64,000 bases of DNA from Sporofaciens musculi (GTDB lineage: Bacteria; Bacillota; Clostridia; Lachnospirales; Lachnospiraceae): assembly GCF_009830285.1 (NCBI RefSeq), contig NZ_WUQX01000001.1, positions 1,488,501-1,552,500 of the forward strand. The letters run 5' to 3'. Position numbers and translations under genes: made by a program. Under the pieces are notes generated by a model. The model was given only the letters and a program-made list of their open reading frames with translations. It ran no database searches and was not told the origin of the DNA. Positions 60,596 through 64,000 of this stretch are shown here, one piece after another (position 1 is the first letter of the stretch; the number at the start of each line of letters is the position of its first letter).

Positions 60596-62722
60596 ATGGT
60601 TCAGTTTGGTAAAAAAGTGGTGAAGTTTAGAGTACCGATATTAGTTGTCAGTATATTGCTGCTAATTCCTTCTGTACTGGGGTATGTGAACACCAGAGTG
60701 AATTATGATGTTCTGACGTATCTGCCGAAGGATATTGAGACCATGAAGGGGCAGGATATCATGGTAGAAGATTTCGGGACGGGTGCATTTTCCATGTTTA
60801 TTGTGGACGGCATGGAGAATAAGGATATTGTGAAGCTGAAGAAAGATATTGAAGAGATTGACCATGTGGAGAACGTCCTGTGGTATGACTCTGTGATGGA
60901 TATCTCGGTTCCGGAAAGTATGCTGCCGGATGAACTCTATGAGGTCTTTAATTCGGATACAGGGACGATGATGGCAATCTTCTTTGATGAGGGAACCTCC
61001 TCCGACGGGACCATGGACGCCATCGGGGAGATTCGTAAGCTTGCGGGGAAACAGTGCTTCTTAAGCGGAATGTCTGCCATTGTAACTGATACCAAGAATC
61101 TTGCGGAGAAGGAAACTCCTCTCTACGTGTTGATTGCGGTTGTGCTGGCAGTACTGGTCTTAGGAATTACAATGGAATCCTTCTTCGTTCCGGTTCTGTT
61201 TCTGCTTAGTATCGGAATGGCGATTCTCTATAATCTGGGAAGCAATTATTTCCTGGGGGAGATTTCTTATATTACGAAGGCTCTGGCAGCAGTATTACAG
61301 CTGGGCGTCACACTGGATTACTCCATTTTCCTGATGCACAGCTACGAGGAACAGCAGGTTCGGTTCGACGGGGATAAGAAACGGGCGATGGCCCACGCAA
61401 TCTCCCATACGTTTTCCTCTGTGGTAGGAAGCTCGGTCACAACGGTTGCCGGATTTATCGCACTGTGCTTCATGAGCTTTACGTTGGGGCTGGATATCGG
61501 AGTAGTTATGGCCAAGGGCGTGGTTTTCGGCGTGATTGCCTGTGTTACGGTTCTCCCGTCCATGATTCTGTGTTGTGATAAAATCATTGAAAAAACCAAG
61601 CATAAGCCTCTGCTTCCGGATATCGGAAGGCTGTCGGAGAAGGTTACAAAGCGTTATCTCTGGTATGTGGCTGCATTTCTCATTCTGCTGGTTCCGGCAG
61701 TATATGGAAATAATCACACAGGGGTTTACTATAATCTGGATGAGACGCTTCCAAAAGACCTTCCCAGTATCATTGCAAATGAGAAGCTAAAGGAAGATTA
61801 CGAGATGAATACCACTCATATTCTGTTGCTGGACAGTTCAGTGCCGTCCTCGGATGTGGGGAGGATGCTGAAAGAGATTGAGATGGTGGACGGAGTAAAG
61901 TGGGCGTTAGGGTTAGATAAGCTGGTAGGACCTGGGGTTCCCTCAGATATGCTTCCAGAATCCATTACAGGTATGCTGAAGTCAGAAAAGTATCAGATGG
62001 TGATGGTCAATTCCTTATACAAGGTAGCGTCCGATGAAGTCAACCGGCAGATTGACGAGATTAACGACATTATGGATGAGTACGACGAGAGGGCGATGCT
62101 GGTAGGGGAAGGGCCGCTGACAGCGGACTTGATTACGATTACGGATAAAGATTTCAAGACGGTGAGCGTGGTATCCATCGGAATCATTTTCATCATTATA
62201 TTGTTCTTGTTCCAGTCCTTGTCCCTTCCGATTATTTTGGTGGGAGTAATCGAATTTGCAATCTTTGTCAATATGGGAATCCCCTTCTATACGGGAACGA
62301 CGCTGCCCTTTGTGGCGTCTATCGTAATCGGAACCATACAGCTTGGCTCTACTGTGGATTACGCTATTCTTATGACTACAAGGTATAAGCGGGAGAGAAG
62401 TCAGGGTAGAAGCAAATACGATGCAGTTACGATTGCCCACCAGGCGTCGGCCCAGTCCATTATGGTAAGCGCGTTCAGCTTCTTTGCAGCGACAGTGGGA
62501 GTAGGTTTGTTTTCAAATATTGATATGATCAGCTCTCTGTGCATTTTAATGGCTAGAGGCGCCGTCGTCAGTATGGTTGTGGTTGTGCTGATTCTGCCGT
62601 CAATGTTTATGGTATTTGATAAGGTAATCGTAAAGACCAGTCGGGGCTTTCTGCCAAAAGAGGAAAAGGGCAGTAGTAAGCATAAGGGGTCTATGAAGGA
62701 ATGTCCGAACAGCAGTATATAG
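60596..62722 (+). CDS. MMPL-family (RND-like) transporter
   Basis: A 708-residue membrane exporter with two similar halves, each with an N-terminal helix, an extracytosolic domain and five further helices. The conserved Asp-Tyr in the transport helices is visible as GVTLDYSIFLMHSYEE in the first half and GSTVDYAILMTTRYKRE in the second. Start ATG at 60596 has GGAG at proper distance; the GTG at 60590 is too close. It is probably co-expressed with the YhgE-like gene 37 bp downstream. The substrate may be a lipid, peptide or toxic compound; TetR control suggests induction by its substrate. Confidence 0.92.
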   Translation: MVQFGKKVVKFRVPILVVSILLLIPSVLGYVNTRVNYDVLTYLPKDIETMKGQDIMVEDFGTGAFSMFIVDGMENKDIVKLKKDIEEIDHVENVLWYDSVMDISVPESMLPDELYEVFNSDTGTMMAIFFDEGTSSDGTMDAIGEIRKLAGKQCFLSGMSAIVTDTKNLAEKETPLYVLIAVVLAVLVLGITMESFFVPVLFLLSIGMAILYNLGSNYFLGEISYITKALAAVLQLGVTLDYSIFLMHSYEEQQVRFDGDKKRAMAHAISHTFSSVVGSSVTTVAGFIALCFMSFTLGLDIGVVMAKGVVFGVIACVTVLPSMILCCDKIIEKTKHKPLLPDIGRLSEKVTKRYLWYVAAFLILLVPAVYGNNHTGVYYNLDETLPKDLPSIIANEKLKEDYEMNTTHILLLDSSVPSSDVGRMLKEIEMVDGVKWALGLDKLVGPGVPSDMLPESITGMLKSEKYQMVMVNSLYKVASDEVNRQIDEINDIMDEYDERAMLVGEGPLTADLITITDKDFKTVSVVSIGIIFIIILFLFQSLSLPIILVGVIEFAIFVNMGIPFYTGTTLPFVASIVIGTIQLGSTVDYAILMTTRYKRERSQGRSKYDAVTIAHQASAQSIMVSAFSFFAATVGVGLFSNIDMISSLCILMARGAVVSMVVVVLILPSMFMVFDKVIVKTSRGFLPKEEKGSSKHKGSMKECPNSSI

Positions 62723-62759
62723 AACAATGCAGGAAGGTAGATTTTAGGAGGTAATATTT

Positions 62760-64000
62760 ATGAATAGAAACAGAAAACGGGTAATGGCGGGCGCTATGGC
62801 AGTTGTTATGACAGTGGGAGTGGCAGGCGCCTATGGATATCAGGAGGCAGGTACACAAGTTATGGCTAAGGAGGAGACTACACAGGCTCTTGAAGGGGCC
62901 GCCAATGCCGTGCTTGAGGAAAACCAAACCGAAGATGGCGGCGTGGAGGGCGGAATGTTCAAGGAGGAATCTGTGTACGTGAAAGCAGATACCGCGGGAA
63001 ACGTCAGCAAGACTACGGTGACCGAGTGGCTTAAGAATCCGGAGAACGGAGAACTTGCGGATGTTTCCGGATTAAAGGATATCAGGAATATCAAGGGCGA
63101 GGAGGAATTCGCCAAGGGAAACGGCCAAGAGCTTACATGGAGGTCAGAGGGCAGCGATATCTATTATCAGGGCACCACAGATGAAAAGCTTCCTGTTGAT
63201 GTGAGCATTTCCTACAAATTAGACGGGAAAGATATCAAAGCGGAGGATTTGGCAGGAAAAGACGGTAAGCTGGAGATTCATATTGATTACAAGAACCACC
63301 TAAAAGAGCAGGTAGAGATTGACGGCGAGCCTGTGGAGATGTATACTCCCTTTACCATGGTGACCTCCATGATGCTGCCAACGGATGAGTATACCAACGT
63401 GACCATCGACAACGGAAAGATTATGTCGGACGCGGATAAAAATATTGTGGTAGGGCTTGGATTCCCAGGGCTTACTGAAAATCTGAAGTTAAAAGAACTG
63501 GATTTGGATATTCCAGAGAGCGTCACCATTACGGCGGACGTAAAGGATGCCTCTGTGGGGCCTACGGTTACAGTGGCTTCCGCAGAGATTATGGAGGAGT
63601 TTGATTTAAGCGACGTCCATGATTTTGACAGTCTTAAGGATTCCATCCATGAGCTTGAGGATGCTTCCGAAAAGCTTGAGGAGGGTTCAAAAGAAGCGTC
63701 TGACGGCGCGAGTCAGCTTGCTGATGGGACGAAGATGGCTGTAAGCGGCGCGAAGGAGTTGGCGGACGGCGCGAAGGAAGCGTCTGACGGCGCGAAGGAG
63801 TTGGCGGACGGCGCGAAGGAAGCGTCTGACGGTGCGGATCAGCTTTTTAAGGGAACAAAGGAGGCTGCTGACGGCGCTAAGACATTGGCGGATGGGTCAA
63901 AGAGCGCCGCAAAAGGCGCGAAGGAGTTGGCGGACGGTGCAAAGACATTGTCAGCAGGTGTAAATGAGCTGAACAGTAAAAGCGGTGAGCTTGCGACTGG
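62760..64000 (+). CDS. YhgE/Pip-like secreted or membrane protein with heptad repeats, 3' end outside window
   Basis: Open frame from ATG 62760 (after GGAGGTAA) to the window end, 413 codons visible. An N-terminal signal or anchor segment (MAGAMAVVMTVGVAGAYGY) is followed by an extracytosolic domain. From about residue 295 come heptad repeats of the type GAKELADGAKEASD. This pattern is typical of YhgE/Pip-like proteins encoded beside MMPL exporters, which usually end with membrane helices (not visible here). The gene may supply an extracytosolic coiled coil to the exporter; this is an inference. Confidence 0.82.
   Translation, partial: MNRNRKRVMAGAMAVVMTVGVAGAYGYQEAGTQVMAKEETTQALEGAANAVLEENQTEDGGVEGGMFKEESVYVKADTAGNVSKTTVTEWLKNPENGELADVSGLKDIRNIKGEEEFAKGNGQELTWRSEGSDIYYQGTTDEKLPVDVSISYKLDGKDIKAEDLAGKDGKLEIHIDYKNHLKEQVEIDGEPVEMYTPFTMVTSMMLPTDEYTNVTIDNGKIMSDADKNIVVGLGFPGLTENLKLKELDLDIPESVTITADVKDASVGPTVTVASAEIMEEFDLSDVHDFDSLKDSIHELEDASEKLEEGSKEASDGASQLADGTKMAVSGAKELADGAKEASDGAKELADGAKEASDGADQLFKGTKEAADGAKTLADGSKSAAKGAKELADGAKTLSAGVNELNSKSGELAT
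63747..63830 (+). repeat. Two exact 42-bp tandem repeats in the YhgE-like gene
   Basis: 63747-63788 and 63789-63830 are identical, each encoding 14 residues (GAKELADGAKEASD). Further degenerate copies follow to about 63950. The exact in-frame unit makes this stretch prone to expansion and contraction. Confidence 0.85.

Noticed and set aside
63650..63960. CRISPR-like periodic repeats
   Set aside because: The period is 42 bp, in frame and encodes heptads; there are no unique spacers and no cas genes.

Overview
The window looks like chromosomal DNA of a gut-type Firmicute of the family Lachnospiraceae (a Dorea/Blautia-like organism). This is inferred from gene content and protein style: an ireB-ruvX-DUF1292-fur-rnjA run, a cysteine desulfurase next to a rhodanese-less ThiI, many GGAGG ribosome binding sites, a Firmicutes MMPL/YhgE pair and lineage-type mobile elements. 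No rRNA, tRNA or CRISPR array was seen, and I cannot name a species.

Layout. (1) 1-5.4 kb: the end of a tyrosine recombinase cut by the window edge, a short interspersed repeat, an ECF-like sigma factor, a DUF2461 protein, a methyltransferase, a LysR regulator and a PdaA-like deacetylase. (2) 5.5-17 kb: one co-directional run of twelve genes, including an unusual LRR / metallopeptidase-VWA / MoxR-like AAA trio, an ArsC-family protein, adenosine deaminase, a Uma2 nuclease, MntP, PrmA, RsmE, cysteine desulfurase and ThiI. (3) 17-22 kb: a divergent HPr-like gene lacking the catalytic histidine, then mtaB, ireB, ruvX, DUF1292, fur and rnjA. (4) 22-29.5 kb: a self-regulated GntR/ABC operon, an IS110-family element with a structured non-coding segment that could be its bridge RNA, a ThrE-type exporter and a TrkH/TrkA potassium system.

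(5) 29.7-39.6 kb: an AT-rich integrated element bounded by a perfect 36-bp direct repeat. Its right end carries an excisionase-like gene, a small conserved ORF and a Tn916-type integrase. It also has a compact relaxase-like protein and an XRE repressor with paired palindromic operators. Divergent from the repressor is an uncharacterised cargo cluster: a glycine-rich membrane-insertion-like protein, two Sel1-repeat proteins, a micro-protein and a permuted NlpC/P60-like hydrolase. This cargo is the best candidate for an undescribed system. Just outside the right end lies what looks like the left end of a second, decayed relative of the same element.

(6) 40.8-58 kb: a malto-oligosaccharide utilisation region. 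It has MalQ, a LacI-family regulator with three matching operators, an ABC importer (binding protein, two permeases, MsmX-like ATPase), a YesL-like protein and three GH13 enzymes. It is interrupted by an AAA/PD-(D/E)XK protein and by an IS256-family element dead through two single-base deletions. (7) 58-64 kb: a HicAB toxin-antitoxin pair with a palindrome inside its promoter, an AraC regulator, and a TetR regulator divergent from an MMPL exporter and a YhgE-like heptad-repeat protein. Three copies of one 13-bp palindrome lie in the TetR/MMPL intergenic region.
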